Source of the DNA: Vogesella indigofera
GTDB lineage: Bacteria; Pseudomonadota; Gammaproteobacteria; Burkholderiales; Chromobacteriaceae
Assembly (NCBI RefSeq): GCF_028548395.1
Contig: NZ_JAQQLA010000009.1
Coordinates: 1 to 64,000 of the forward strand
Reading direction: 5' to 3'
DNA length: 64,000 nucleotides
The first letter of the stretch is position 1; the number at the start of each line of letters is the position of its first letter. Of the stretch, positions 36,253-45,138 are shown one piece after another. Made by a program: the position numbers and the translations under genes. The notes below the pieces were generated by a model that was given only the letters and a program-made list of their open reading frames with translations, did no database searches and had not been told where the DNA came from.

Positions 36253-37665
36253 ATGTCCCTACCCCGCTTGCCACGTCCTGCGCTGTCCCTGGCGCTGACG
36301 CTGCTGCCGTCGCTGGCTCACGCCAGCGTCAATGGCGCAGAACTGTCCATGCTGTGGGCCGTGCCCTTTGCCGGCCTGCTGTTAAGCATTGCCCTGATGC
36401 CGCTGCTGGCCCCCGCCGTCTGGCACCACCATTTCGGCAAGATCGCCGCCGGCTGGGCGCTGGCCTTCGTGCTGCCGTTTGCGGCCAACCATGGCCTGGC
36501 CGGCGTCAGCCACGATATCCTGCACACCATGGTGCTGGAGTACGTGCCGTTCATCATCCTGCTGGTGGCGCTGTTCACCGTCGCCGGCGGCATCTACATC
36601 AACGGCAACCTGCACGGCTCGCCGCTGCTCAATAGCGGCGTGCTGGCCACCGGCACCGTGCTGGCCAGCTTCACCGGCACCACCGGCGCCTCGATGCTGC
36701 TGATCCGCCCGCTGTTGCGCGCCAACGACAACCGCCGCTACAAGACCCACGTGTTCGTGTTCTTCATCTTCCTGGTCGCCAATATCGGCGGCTCGCTGAC
36801 GCCGCTGGGCGATCCGCCGCTGTTCCTCGGCTTCCTCAAGGGCGTCGGCTTCGGCTGGACCATCGAGCACATGCTGGCGCCGATGTTCAGCGCCAGCCTG
36901 ATCCTGCTGCTGGTGTTCTTCGTGCTGGACAGCTACTTCTACCGCAAGGAAAGCGCGCAGACGCTGGCGCGCGACCCGACCCCGGACAGCCCGCTGCGCA
37001 TCGAGGGCAAGCTCAACTTCCTGCTGCTAGGCGGCGTGGTGGTGGCGGTGCTGCTGTCCGGCGTGTGGCAGCCGGGCGTGGTGTGGCAGGTGTACGGCCT
37101 CGACATCGAGTTGCAGAACGTGGTGCGCGACCTGCTGCTGCTGGCGATGGCGGGGCTGTCGCTGCGACTGACGCCGCGCCACTGCCGCGAGGCCAACGCC
37201 TTCAACTGGGCGCCGATGCTGGAAGTGGCCAAGCTGTTCGCCGGCATCTTCATCAGCATGATCCCGGTGCTGGCGATGCTGAAGGCCGGCCCGGACGGCG
37301 CCTTCGCCGGCCTGGTACGCATGGTGACCGCTCCCGACGGCACCCCGGTCAATGTCGCCTACTTCTGGCTCACCGGTGCGCTGTCCAGCTTCCTCGACAA
37401 TGCGCCGACCTATCTGGTGTTCTTCAACCTGGCCGGCGGCGACGCGCAGCAGCTGATGGGCGCCGGCGCCAACACCCTGCTGGCGATCTCGATGGGCGCG
37501 GTGTTCATGGGCGCCAACAGCTATATCGGCAACGCCCCCAACTTCATGGTGAAGGCGATTGCGGAAGAGCGCGGCGTGGTGATGCCGAGCTTCTTCGGCT
37601 ACATCGGCTGGGCCTGTGCCTTCCTGATCCCGACCTTCCTGCTGCTCACCGTGCTGTTCTTCTGA
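36253..37665 (+). CDS. nhaD: NhaD-type sodium:proton antiporter
   Basis: A 470-residue ion-transporter-superfamily membrane protein with about 12 helices. It starts with a hydrophobic signal-like segment ending in LAHA and contains the NhaD-type segments GTTGASMLLIRPLL, NIGGSLTPLGDPPLFLGFLKG and SSFLDNAPTYLVFFNLAGG. It likely exchanges Na+ (or Li+) for protons. The ATG at 36253 has GAG before it; the frame start at 36202 is less likely. It contains a variant repeat (36480-36492). Confidence 0.88.
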   Translation: MSLPRLPRPALSLALTLLPSLAHASVNGAELSMLWAVPFAGLLLSIALMPLLAPAVWHHHFGKIAAGWALAFVLPFAANHGLAGVSHDILHTMVLEYVPFIILLVALFTVAGGIYINGNLHGSPLLNSGVLATGTVLASFTGTTGASMLLIRPLLRANDNRRYKTHVFVFFIFLVANIGGSLTPLGDPPLFLGFLKGVGFGWTIEHMLAPMFSASLILLLVFFVLDSYFYRKESAQTLARDPTPDSPLRIEGKLNFLLLGGVVVAVLLSGVWQPGVVWQVYGLDIELQNVVRDLLLLAMAGLSLRLTPRHCREANAFNWAPMLEVAKLFAGIFISMIPVLAMLKAGPDGAFAGLVRMVTAPDGTPVNVAYFWLTGALSSFLDNAPTYLVFFNLAGGDAQQLMGAGANTLLAISMGAVFMGANSYIGNAPNFMVKAIAEERGVVMPSFFGYIGWACAFLIPTFLLLTVLFF

Positions 37666-37680
37666 CGCTGACGCCGCCCT

Positions 37681-37741
37681 TGCGGCCAACCTTGCGCAAG
37701 GTTGGCCGCAAACAAAAAAGCCGCCCTCGGGCGGCTTTTTT
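37681..37741. terminator. double terminator: inverted repeat pair plus GC hairpin
   Basis: First hairpin: exact 13-bp copies at 37681-37693 and 37698-37710 in opposite orientation with a 4-nt loop. Second: AAGCCGCCC/GGGCGGCTT flanked by A- and T-runs (37714-37741). Together they separate convergent nhaD and coq7. Confidence 0.9.
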
Positions 37742-37754
37742 CATGCGCCGGCGT

Positions 37755-38378
37755 TCACAGCCGGTAACTGCTCACCGTCATCAGCTTGGCGGACAGCTTC
37801 ATCATGCCCTTCACCGGCAGCGGCAGCTTGGCCGCGCCCAGCTGCTGCGCCATGTCGGCGTGTTTCAGCTCGTCGTCGCGCATCTGGCTGACAATGGCGC
37901 GGCTCTTGTCGTCCTGCGCCGGCAGCTCGCTGAGATGGCTGTTGAGATGGGCGCCGACCTGGTGCTCGGTTTCCTGCAGAAAGCCGAGGTTCCACTTGTC
38001 ACCGAGCAGGCCAGCGGTGACGCCGATCGCCAGCGAGCCGGTGTACCACAGCGGGTTGAACAGGCTGGGACGGCCGCCCAGCTCGCGGATGCGGCGCTCG
38101 GTCCACGCCAGATGCTCCACCTCCTCGAACGCGGCATGGCGCAGCGCCTCGCGCGCCGCCGGATCGCGCGCGGTCAGCGCCTGGCCCTGGTACAGCGCCT
38201 GCGCGCACACTTCGCCACAGTGGTTGACGCGCATCAGCCCCAGCGCGTGGCGTTTGTCCGCGGCGGACAGCTCCGCCTCGGCGACATCGCGGTCGGGGTG
38301 CGGGCGCGCGCTGCTGGCCGGGGCAAACAGGGTGCGCAGGCCGCGGTCGAATTCGGAAATCAGGTTATCTAGCATCAT
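37755..38378 (-). CDS. coq7: 2-polyprenyl-3-methyl-6-methoxy-1,4-benzoquinone monooxygenase
   Basis: Di-iron hydroxylase of ubiquinone biosynthesis. The 207-residue product has an N-terminal helix region and repeated metal ligands: the Glu in NHCGEVCAQALYQGQ, EEVEHLAW, and the Glu/His in QETEHQVGAHL and DDELKHADMA. Two ATGs lie in tandem (38378, 38375). Divergent from ppa. Confidence 0.95.
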   Translation of the reverse strand: MMLDNLISEFDRGLRTLFAPASSARPHPDRDVAEAELSAADKRHALGLMRVNHCGEVCAQALYQGQALTARDPAAREALRHAAFEEVEHLAWTERRIRELGGRPSLFNPLWYTGSLAIGVTAGLLGDKWNLGFLQETEHQVGAHLNSHLSELPAQDDKSRAIVSQMRDDELKHADMAQQLGAAKLPLPVKGMMKLSAKLMTVSSYRL

Positions 38379-38484
38379 GTGCGGTTATGGCCTTCATCAA
38401 TAGACGCGATTATACCTCGGCTGGGCTGCTGGTATAATCACCGGGTTTATTCCTGACGACTCAACCGGAAAAGGACCTTCACGC

Positions 38485-39015
38485 ATGAATATCGACCTCA
38501 TCAGCCCGGGCAAGAACATGCCGAACGACGTTAACGTCGTCATCGAGATCACCGCCAACAGCGCCCCGATCAAGTACGAATTCGACAAGGAAAGCGGCGC
38601 GCTGTGCGTGGACCGTTTCATGGGCACCTCGATGTTCTACCCGGCCAACTACGGCTTCGTGCCGCAGACCATCGCCGGTGACGGCGACCCGGTCGACGTG
38701 CTGGTGGTAACCCCGTTCCCGCTGCCGCCGGGCGTGCTGATCCGCGTGCGCATGCTGGGCTTGATCAAGATGGAAGACGACGGCGGCATCGACGCCAAGC
38801 TGATCGCGGTGCCGGTAGAGAAACTGTGCCCGATGTACAAGGACATCCAGAAGCTGGAAGACCTGCCACAGCTGCTGCGCGACCAGATGGTGCACTTCTT
38901 CGAGCACTACAAGGACCTGGAAAAAGGCAAATGGGTCAAAATCCAGGGTTGGGGTACACTGGAAGATGCCACCCGCGAACTGGAAGAAGGTATCGAGCGC
39001 GCCAAACAGGGTTGA
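38485..39015 (+). CDS. ppa: inorganic pyrophosphatase
   Basis: Family I soluble pyrophosphatase of 176 residues, the usual length. Active-site segments are [22 protein letters not shown], the signature [10 protein letters not shown] with three Asp metal ligands, and [15 protein letters not shown]. Essential for pulling biosynthetic reactions forward. Confidence 0.97.
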   Translation: MNIDLISPGKNMPNDVNVVIEITANSAPIKYEFDKESGALCVDRFMGTSMFYPANYGFVPQTIAGDGDPVDVLVVTPFPLPPGVLIRVRMLGLIKMEDDGGIDAKLIAVPVEKLCPMYKDIQKLEDLPQLLRDQMVHFFEHYKDLEKGKWVKIQGWGTLEDATRELEEGIERAKQG

Positions 39016-39030
39016 TCCCGTGATGGCCGA

Positions 39031-39063
39031 CACAGCCGGTGGCACGCGCCACCGGCTTTTTTT
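39031..39063 (+). terminator. ppa terminator
   Basis: AGCCGGTGGC (39034-39043) and GCCACCGGCT (39048-39057) form a stem followed by seven Ts. Confidence 0.92.
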
Positions 39064-39087
39064 ATCCTGCTTTCAGGCTGCCCCACC

Positions 39088-39981
39088 ATGACCCGACTCT
39101 CACTCGACGCCCTGCTGGTACTGGACGCCATCGACCGCCGCGGCAGTTTTGCCGCCGCCGCCGAAGCACTGTTCCGTGTGCCGTCCGCCATCACCTACAG
39201 CGTGCAGAAGCTGGAACAGGATCTGGGCGTGATGCTGTTCGACCGCAGCGGCCACAAGGCCAAGCTGACCTCGGCCGGGCAGCTGCTGCTGCAGGAAGGG
39301 CGTACGCTGCTGGATTCGGCGGCGATGCTGGAGCAGCGGGTGAAGACCCACGCCACCGGCTGGGAGGGCGAGCTGCGCATCGCCATCTCCGAGCTGCTGC
39401 CGTTCGTGCGCGTGATCCAGCTGGTGCGCGAATTCAACGAACTGGGCGCGCAGACCGAACTGCGCCTGACGCGCGAGAACTTTGGCGGCATGTGGGATGC
39501 GCTGATCGACGGCCGCGCCGACCTCACCATCGGGGCGCCGGACATGCCGGTGCAGGGCAACCTGTACTGCCGCGAGATGGGCCGCGCCGCCTTCGGCTTT
39601 TGCGTCGCGCCGTCACACCCGCTGGCACAGGCGGCGGAACCGATCCCGGCGCACGAGCTGCGCAAGCACCGCATCATCGTGCTGGCCGACAGCTCGCGCA
39701 CGCTGACGCCGCGCAGCGCCTCGATCCAGGAAGGCCAGGCACGACTGACGGTGTCCAGCCTCGACGACAAGATCAACATGCAGTGTGCCGGCCTCGGTAT
39801 TGGTTTTTTGCCACTGCAGCATGTGCAAAAACCGCTGGCCGACGGCCGTTTGCTGCTCAAGGCAGTGGAAGACGCGCGCGATCCCGTGCCACTATATTAC
39901 GCATGGCAAACCAAGGAACCAGGGCAGGCGATGGCCTGGTTCCTGCAGCGTTTGCGCGACTTCGACTGGCAACTACTGTAA
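39088..39981 (+). CDS. LysR-family transcriptional regulator
   Basis: A 297-residue regulator with an N-terminal winged helix-turn-helix (RRGSFAAAAEALFRVPSAITYSVQKLEQDLG, about 13-45) and a C-terminal substrate-binding domain. The DNA-binding sequence resembles a YhaJ-like branch, but no target or ligand can be deduced. No divergent partner gene is next to it. The following hypothetical gene starts 7 nt after its stop. Confidence 0.9.
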   Translation: MTRLSLDALLVLDAIDRRGSFAAAAEALFRVPSAITYSVQKLEQDLGVMLFDRSGHKAKLTSAGQLLLQEGRTLLDSAAMLEQRVKTHATGWEGELRIAISELLPFVRVIQLVREFNELGAQTELRLTRENFGGMWDALIDGRADLTIGAPDMPVQGNLYCREMGRAAFGFCVAPSHPLAQAAEPIPAHELRKHRIIVLADSSRTLTPRSASIQEGQARLTVSSLDDKINMQCAGLGIGFLPLQHVQKPLADGRLLLKAVEDARDPVPLYYAWQTKEPGQAMAWFLQRLRDFDWQLL

Positions 39982-39988
39982 ACACCGG

Positions 39989-40633
39989 ATGGACCTGCCC
40001 GCCTCTCCCGCCACCACCCTCGACGCGTTGCAGCAGCGACTGGCCGACTGCGGCCTGCAGCCGGCGGCCAGCCGCCACGGCACGACGCTATGCTGGCAGG
40101 GCCTGCGCCTGGGCGGCAGCGACAGCGCGGACATCGACGTCGAACTGGCGGTCACCCCGCACCCGGCGGCGCGGCAGTACGGTTTCATGCTGTTCGTCGG
40201 CTGCACCCCGGCCTTGCGCGAGCAGGCGCGGCCGCTGCTGGACGCCCTCGCCCCGGCCGCCGGTGCCTGGCTGTGGTGCGGCCCGCGCGGCGCCGGCCGC
40301 TTCTGCCAGCGCGTGTTTGACGCCTTCCTCTACATCAACGGCCCACTGCTGCGCGAGGCGATGCAGCACGGCCAGACCCAGCCGGACTGGGCGGCATTCT
40401 TTGCCAGCCAGCTGCAGCTGGGACAGCAGCTGCTGGCGCTGGCGCAGCAGTACCGCCGCGCGCAGCACGACGACAGCCAGCCGGAGCTGGGCGCGCTGCT
40501 ACAGGAGTTCGCGCGGCCGCCGCTACTGCACAGCCACTACGCGCTGACGCTGGCACGGCTGCTGGAGCTGGGTCTCAGCCAGCAGCAGCTGACGCAAGGC
40601 ATCTTCGAGCAGCTGCTGCGACCGGCGCCCTGA
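39989..40633 (+). CDS. hypothetical protein downstream of LysR regulator
   Basis: A 214-residue cytoplasmic protein, rich in Leu, Gln and Ala, with segments ALAPAAGAWLWCGPRGAGRFCQRVFDAF and a helical C-terminal half. I do not recognise a family. The ATG at 39989 is 7 nt after the LysR stop and the frame upstream only shadows that gene. A terminator follows. Confidence 0.7.
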   Translation: MDLPASPATTLDALQQRLADCGLQPAASRHGTTLCWQGLRLGGSDSADIDVELAVTPHPAARQYGFMLFVGCTPALREQARPLLDALAPAAGAWLWCGPRGAGRFCQRVFDAFLYINGPLLREAMQHGQTQPDWAAFFASQLQLGQQLLALAQQYRRAQHDDSQPELGALLQEFARPPLLHSHYALTLARLLELGLSQQQLTQGIFEQLLRPAP

Positions 40634-40650
40634 GCCCGCCGTCCGCACGC

Positions 40651-40677
40651 AAAAAAGCCGCCTGAGCAGGCGGCTTT
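40651..40677. terminator. bidirectional terminator
   Basis: AAAGCCGCCT (40654-40663) and AGGCGGCTTT (40668-40677) form a stem between convergent genes. The A-run on the left gives Ts for the minus-strand reductase gene. Confidence 0.85.
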
Positions 40678-40696
40678 GTCATGACCAGTGGCCGGC

Positions 40697-41728
40697 TTAC
40701 GGCTTGCCGCCGCTCATGTCCTTGGACAGGAAGAAGGCGTCGGAGAAGAACTCGTCCTCCGGCAGCTTGCGCTCGCCGATGAAGGACTTGTGCGCGGCCT
40801 CGACCATGATCGGCGCGCCGCAGGCGTACACCTGGTAGCCGGACAGGTCGTCGAAGTCATCCAGCACCGCCTGGTGCACGAAACCGCTGCGGCCAAGCCA
40901 GTTGTGCTCCGGCAGCGCGTCCGACACCACCGGAATGAAGGTGATGTTGGCGTTTTGCGCCTGCCACCGGCCGGCCTTCTCCGCCATGTACAGGTCGTGC
41001 GGTGTGCGCGCGCCCCAGTAGAACACGATCGGGCGGGTGATGCCGTGGTGGATCGCGTGCTCGATGATGCCCTTGATCGGCGCAAAGCCGGTACCGCTGG
41101 CCACCATGATGATCGGCTTGTCGGAATCCTCGCGCAGGAAGAAGGAACCCAGTGGCCCCTTGAAGCGCATGATTTCCTTTTCCTTCATGCTGTGGAACAC
41201 GTACTCGGAGAAGGTGCCGCCCGGCTGGTTGCGGATGTGCAGCTCGATGAAGGCGTCGTCGTGCGGCGCGTTGGCGATGGAGAAGCTGCGCTTCTTGCCG
41301 TCCTTCATCAGAATGTCGATGTACTGGCCGGCCATGAACTGCAGGCGCTCGGAGACCGGCAGCTTCAGCTTCAGCACCGCCACGTCGTGGATCTTCTCGA
41401 TCGACTCCACGCGGCACGGCAGGGTCTTGATCTGGATGTCGCCGATGCCGGCCAGCTCGCGCACTTCGATGGTAATGTCGCCCTGCGGTTTGGCACAGCA
41501 GAACAGCGCCATGCCCTGCGCGCGGTCGGCGGCGGACAGCGCCTTCTCCTGCGCGCCACCGTGTTCTACCTCGCCGGCGACAACCTTGCCCTTGCAGGTG
41601 CCGCAGGCACCGTCACGGCAGCCGTAAGGCAGGCCGACGTTCTGGCGCAAAGCTGCCTCAAGAATGGTTTCATGCGTTTCAACCGCAAAAGAATGGCCGC
41701 TCGGAAGCACCTTTACCTGACACGTCAT
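40697..41728 (-). CDS. ferredoxin-NAD(P)H oxidoreductase-type flavoprotein (CDP-6-deoxyglucoseen reductase-like)
   Basis: A 343-residue electron-transfer protein. The N-terminal plant-type [2Fe-2S] domain has ligands C37, C42, C45 and C77 or C78. An FAD-binding barrel with RSFSIANAP follows, then an NAD(P)-binding domain with VASGTGFAPIKGIIEHA and the C-terminal CGAPIMVEAA. Proteins of this layout are often annotated AscD-like, yet in Neisseriales they more likely feed electrons to an unidentified oxygenase or reductase. Its start lies 24 nt from the divergent epimerase-like gene. Confidence 0.88.
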   Translation of the reverse strand: MTCQVKVLPSGHSFAVETHETILEAALRQNVGLPYGCRDGACGTCKGKVVAGEVEHGGAQEKALSAADRAQGMALFCCAKPQGDITIEVRELAGIGDIQIKTLPCRVESIEKIHDVAVLKLKLPVSERLQFMAGQYIDILMKDGKKRSFSIANAPHDDAFIELHIRNQPGGTFSEYVFHSMKEKEIMRFKGPLGSFFLREDSDKPIIMVASGTGFAPIKGIIEHAIHHGITRPIVFYWGARTPHDLYMAEKAGRWQAQNANITFIPVVSDALPEHNWLGRSGFVHQAVLDDFDDLSGYQVYACGAPIMVEAAHKSFIGERKLPEDEFFSDAFFLSKDMSGGKP

Positions 41729-41752
41729 CTTGTTCCCTTAAACTTCGCTAAA

Positions 41753-42628
41753 ATGGCCGTCATGCGAACCCTGTTGATCATCGGCACCGGCGACATCGCC
41801 CGGCGTGCCCTGCCCCTGCTGCTGCCGCACTGGCGGATACTGGCGCTGACGCGCCGCCCGGAAACCGCCGCGCAATGGCGACAGCTGGGAGCCCAGCCAG
41901 TGCCGGGCGATCTGGATGATGCGCGCAGTCTCGAACGCCTCGCCGGTGTCGCCGACGCGGTGCTGTACACCGCGCCGCCGCCTGACAGCGGCAGCATCGA
42001 CCCCAGAATGCGCAAGGTGTTGTCGCGACTGGCAAAAACGCCGAGTTTACCACAGCAGCTGGTCTATATCAGCACCAGCGGCGTGTACGGCAATGCCGAT
42101 GGCAAGTGGCTGAACGAGAGCGCGCCGCTGCGGCCAACGTCGCCGCGCGCACGCCGCCGCGTCGATGCCGAGCGCGCGCTACGCAGCTTTGCCATCGCCC
42201 ACGGCAGCGCGCTGACCATCCTGCGCGCACCGGGCATCTACGCCGCCGAGCGGCTGCCGCTCACCCGCCTGCTCAACGGCACGCCGCTGATTGATGCCGC
42301 CGAGGACAGTGTCAGCAACCACATCCACGCCGACGACTTGGCGCGGCTGTGTGTCGCCGCGCTGCAGCAGCCGCGCGGCGGCATCCGCGTCTACAACGCC
42401 TGCGACAGCCAGCCGCTGCCGGTCGGCGAGTGGTACGACAAGCTGGCCGACACGCTGGGCTACCCGCGCGCACCGCGCCTGCCACGGGCGGTGGTGCAGC
42501 AGCAGGTGTCACCGGGGCTGTGGTCATTCATGGCCGAATCGCGGCGCCTCTGCAACGCGCGGCTGCTGCGCGAGCTGCCCGGCTGCCTGCGCTATCCGAC
42601 GGTGGACGCGCTGCTGCGCCAGCTGTAG
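41753..42628 (+). CDS. NAD(P)-dependent epimerase/dehydratase-like protein
   Basis: An extended-SDR protein of about 291 residues with a Rossmann loop IIGTGDIARRALP, ISTSGVYGNADG and the late motif LRAPGIYAAERLPL. The classical YxxxK is not clear in this sequence (RPTSPRARRRVDAE), so activity may be unusual. Family members of this YeeZ-like branch have no assigned substrate. A start at 41762 is equally possible. It contains a variant repeat (42129-42141, read LRPTS). Confidence 0.82.
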   Translation: MAVMRTLLIIGTGDIARRALPLLLPHWRILALTRRPETAAQWRQLGAQPVPGDLDDARSLERLAGVADAVLYTAPPPDSGSIDPRMRKVLSRLAKTPSLPQQLVYISTSGVYGNADGKWLNESAPLRPTSPRARRRVDAERALRSFAIAHGSALTILRAPGIYAAERLPLTRLLNGTPLIDAAEDSVSNHIHADDLARLCVAALQQPRGGIRVYNACDSQPLPVGEWYDKLADTLGYPRAPRLPRAVVQQQVSPGLWSFMAESRRLCNARLLRELPGCLRYPTVDALLRQL

Positions 42629-42636
42629 CACCGTCT

Positions 42637-42649
42637 TGCGGCCAACCCT
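42637..42649 (-). repeat. variant copy (AGGGTTGGCCGCA) of the dispersed repeat
   Basis: Lies 8 nt after the epimerase-like stop codon, upstream of the convergent terminator. Confidence 0.65.
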
Positions 42650-42661
42650 GGCCGCCACCAT

Positions 42662-42696
42662 AAAAAAGCCCGCAGTGGCGCGCGCCGCTGCGGGGG
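42662..42696 (-). terminator. terminator of the 102-residue protein gene
   Basis: CCCGCAG...CTGCGGG arms around a GGCGCGCGCC core. The minus strand continues into TTTTTT. Confidence 0.8.
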
Positions 42697-42720
42697 ATTC
42701 CGTTATTGACTGCTGCCGCG

Positions 42721-43029
42721 TCAGATCGCTTCGCTGGCGTCCTCGCACGGGCTGCACAGCCGGTCGCGGGCCAGCGCGGCCAGCGCGTCAAGATCGTCGT
42801 TGAGGTGCAGCTGCATATGGCGCAGCGCACCGCGCAGGATGGCACTGGCCAGCAGTGCCTCGTCGCACTGGAACACCTCGGCCATGGCACGCAGCTCGGC
42901 GCAGGTCTCGTGGCACAAGGGCAGCGACAGGTGGCGCACCGGCTCCACGCGCAGCAGCGTACCCAGTTCCTGCCCTTCGGCACGGTACTCTTCCAGCAGT
43001 TTTACAAAGTCGTGCAGTTCATCTTTCAT
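42721..43029 (-). CDS. small hypothetical protein with Cys pairs
   Basis: A 102-residue acidic helical protein with several Cys (LCHETCAELR, VFQCDE, CSPCEDA) that could bind metal or form disulfides. No family recognised. A GGGAGG site precedes the ATG and a terminator follows, so it is a genuine monocistronic gene. Confidence 0.72.
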   Translation of the reverse strand: MKDELHDFVKLLEEYRAEGQELGTLLRVEPVRHLSLPLCHETCAELRAMAEVFQCDEALLASAILRGALRHMQLHLNDDLDALAALARDRLCSPCEDASEAI

Positions 43030-43270
43030 GAGACACCTCCCGTGTCCATTACTACGTCCGCTTTCCCCTCACACAGCATGGCACATGCTGCCGCTTTGCC
43101 AAGGTGAATCGGTGGCGGAATTGATCTGCGCCAAGCAGCCGTCGGCGGCGGCCCGCACGGGGCAAGGCCGGACGCTGCCGCGCCGCATGCCGGGCCGGTG
43201 GCGCAGCCCTACCACTGGCGGCCAAGATTCGGTAACATCGCGATCTTTTTGCAGTTTTTGAGTGACGACC

Positions 43271-43951
43271 ATGGAAAATCCGGCCTTCAACCGCGCCATT
43301 CGCAGCTTCGTGTTGCGTCAGGGCCACCTGTCTCCTGCGCAACAGCGCGCCATCGACGAAGGCATGCCGAAATGGGGCATCGAGTATCAGGCGGCGCCGC
43401 TCGACCTGCAGCAGGCCTTCGGCCGCGTGGCACCGAAAATCCTGGAAATCGGCTTCGGCATGGGCGGCGCCACCGCTGAAATCGCCGCCGGCAATCCGGA
43501 CAAGGACTACCTCGGCATCGAGGTGCACTCGCCGGGCGTCGGCAACCTGTTCAAGCTGATCGACGAGCAGCAGCTGTCCAACCTGCGCCTGATCCGCCAC
43601 GACGCGGTGGAAGTGCTGGACAACATGCTGCCGGATGGCTCGCTGGACGGCGTGCACATTTTCTTCCCCGACCCGTGGCACAAGAAGCGCCACAACAAGC
43701 GCCGCCTGATCCAGGCACCGCTGGTGGAGAAACTGGTACGCAAGCTGAAGCCGGGCGGCTACCTGCACGCCGCCACCGACTGGGAAGACTACGCCATCCA
43801 GATCATGGAAGTGTTCAGCGCCAATGCCGATCTGGCCAACAGCGCCGACGGCTACGCGCCACGTCCGGACTACCGCCCGTTGACCAAGTTCGAGGCACGC
43901 GGCATCCGCCTCGGCCACGGCGTGTGGGACATCATCTTTACCCGCAAGTAA
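43271..43951 (+). CDS. trmB: tRNA (guanine-N7-)-methyltransferase
   Basis: Makes m7G46 in the tRNA variable loop. The 226-residue product has the SAM-binding [12 protein letters not shown], the segment [11 protein letters not shown] and the TrmB motif [15 protein letters not shown]. The ATG at 43271 is chosen; a GTG three codons earlier (43262) is possible. It is followed by an inverted repeat-pair terminator. Confidence 0.95.
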   Translation: MENPAFNRAIRSFVLRQGHLSPAQQRAIDEGMPKWGIEYQAAPLDLQQAFGRVAPKILEIGFGMGGATAEIAAGNPDKDYLGIEVHSPGVGNLFKLIDEQQLSNLRLIRHDAVEVLDNMLPDGSLDGVHIFFPDPWHKKRHNKRRLIQAPLVEKLVRKLKPGGYLHAATDWEDYAIQIMEVFSANADLANSADGYAPRPDYRPLTKFEARGIRLGHGVWDIIFTRK

Positions 43952-43967
43952 GCACCTTGCCGGCATG

Positions 43968-44012
43968 ACACTGCGGCCAACCTTGCGCTCAAGGTTGGCC
44001 GCAGTGTTTTGT
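43968..44012 (+). terminator. trmB terminator built from an inverted repeat pair
   Basis: Exact 13-bp copies at 43972-43984 and 43991-44003 in opposite orientation. The stem extends outward by ACAC/GTGT to 17-bp arms and is followed by TTTT on the plus strand. Confidence 0.85.
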
Positions 44013-44023
44013 GGCGCCGCGGC

Positions 44024-44509
<486 letters not shown>

Positions 44510-44559
44510 GGTGGGTCTCCATCCGTATAATGCTGCTTTTCCGAGTAAATCAGTCAACC

Positions 44560-45039
44560 ATGATGTTCGCACCCAGCCGACAGGATGCCCGCCGTTTCTT
44601 TTTCGATACCTGGCAGAAGCAACAGGCCGGTCAGCCGCTGACCGATCTGGAGAAGCTGCTGTTCAGCGTGATCATGCTGCATCCGGAATACCACGATCTG
44701 CTCAACCGCCCGCAACAGTACGCCGAGCGCGAATGGATGCCGGAACAGGGCGAAACCAATCCCTTCCTGCACATGGGCATGCACCTGGCGCTGGAAGAGC
44801 AGCTGTCGATCGATCAGCCGCCCGGCATCCGCGCGCTGTACCAGCAGCTGTTGCAGCAGACCGGCAGAGAACACGACGCGCAGCACGAGGTGCTGGACTG
44901 CCTCGGCGAGATGATCTGGCAGGCGCAGCGTTACGGCGGCGGGCCGGATGTCAACGTGTACCTGTCCTGTATCCGCGGCAAGCTGGGGCAGGATCCGGAG
45001 GACACCCCGCGCCTGAACCTGAAAGACATGGACGACTGA
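44560..45039 (+). CDS. DUF1841 family protein
   Basis: A 159-residue cytoplasmic protein with the DUF1841 features MFAPSRQDARRFFFDTW, HPEYHDLL and NPFLHMGMHLALEEQLSIDQP. Function unknown; widespread in beta- and gammaproteobacteria. It starts 50 bp from the divergent glutathione peroxidase gene. Confidence 0.9.
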   Translation: MMFAPSRQDARRFFFDTWQKQQAGQPLTDLEKLLFSVIMLHPEYHDLLNRPQQYAEREWMPEQGETNPFLHMGMHLALEEQLSIDQPPGIRALYQQLLQQTGREHDAQHEVLDCLGEMIWQAQRYGGGPDVNVYLSCIRGKLGQDPEDTPRLNLKDMDD

Positions 45040-45138
45040 CACCGTGCCGTCAGCGCGAGAGCGCGCTGCCACCACCCCAAGGCCATCCGGCAACATGCCG
45101 TGATGGCCTCTTTGTTATGGCCAAGGTCGCCGCCTTTT

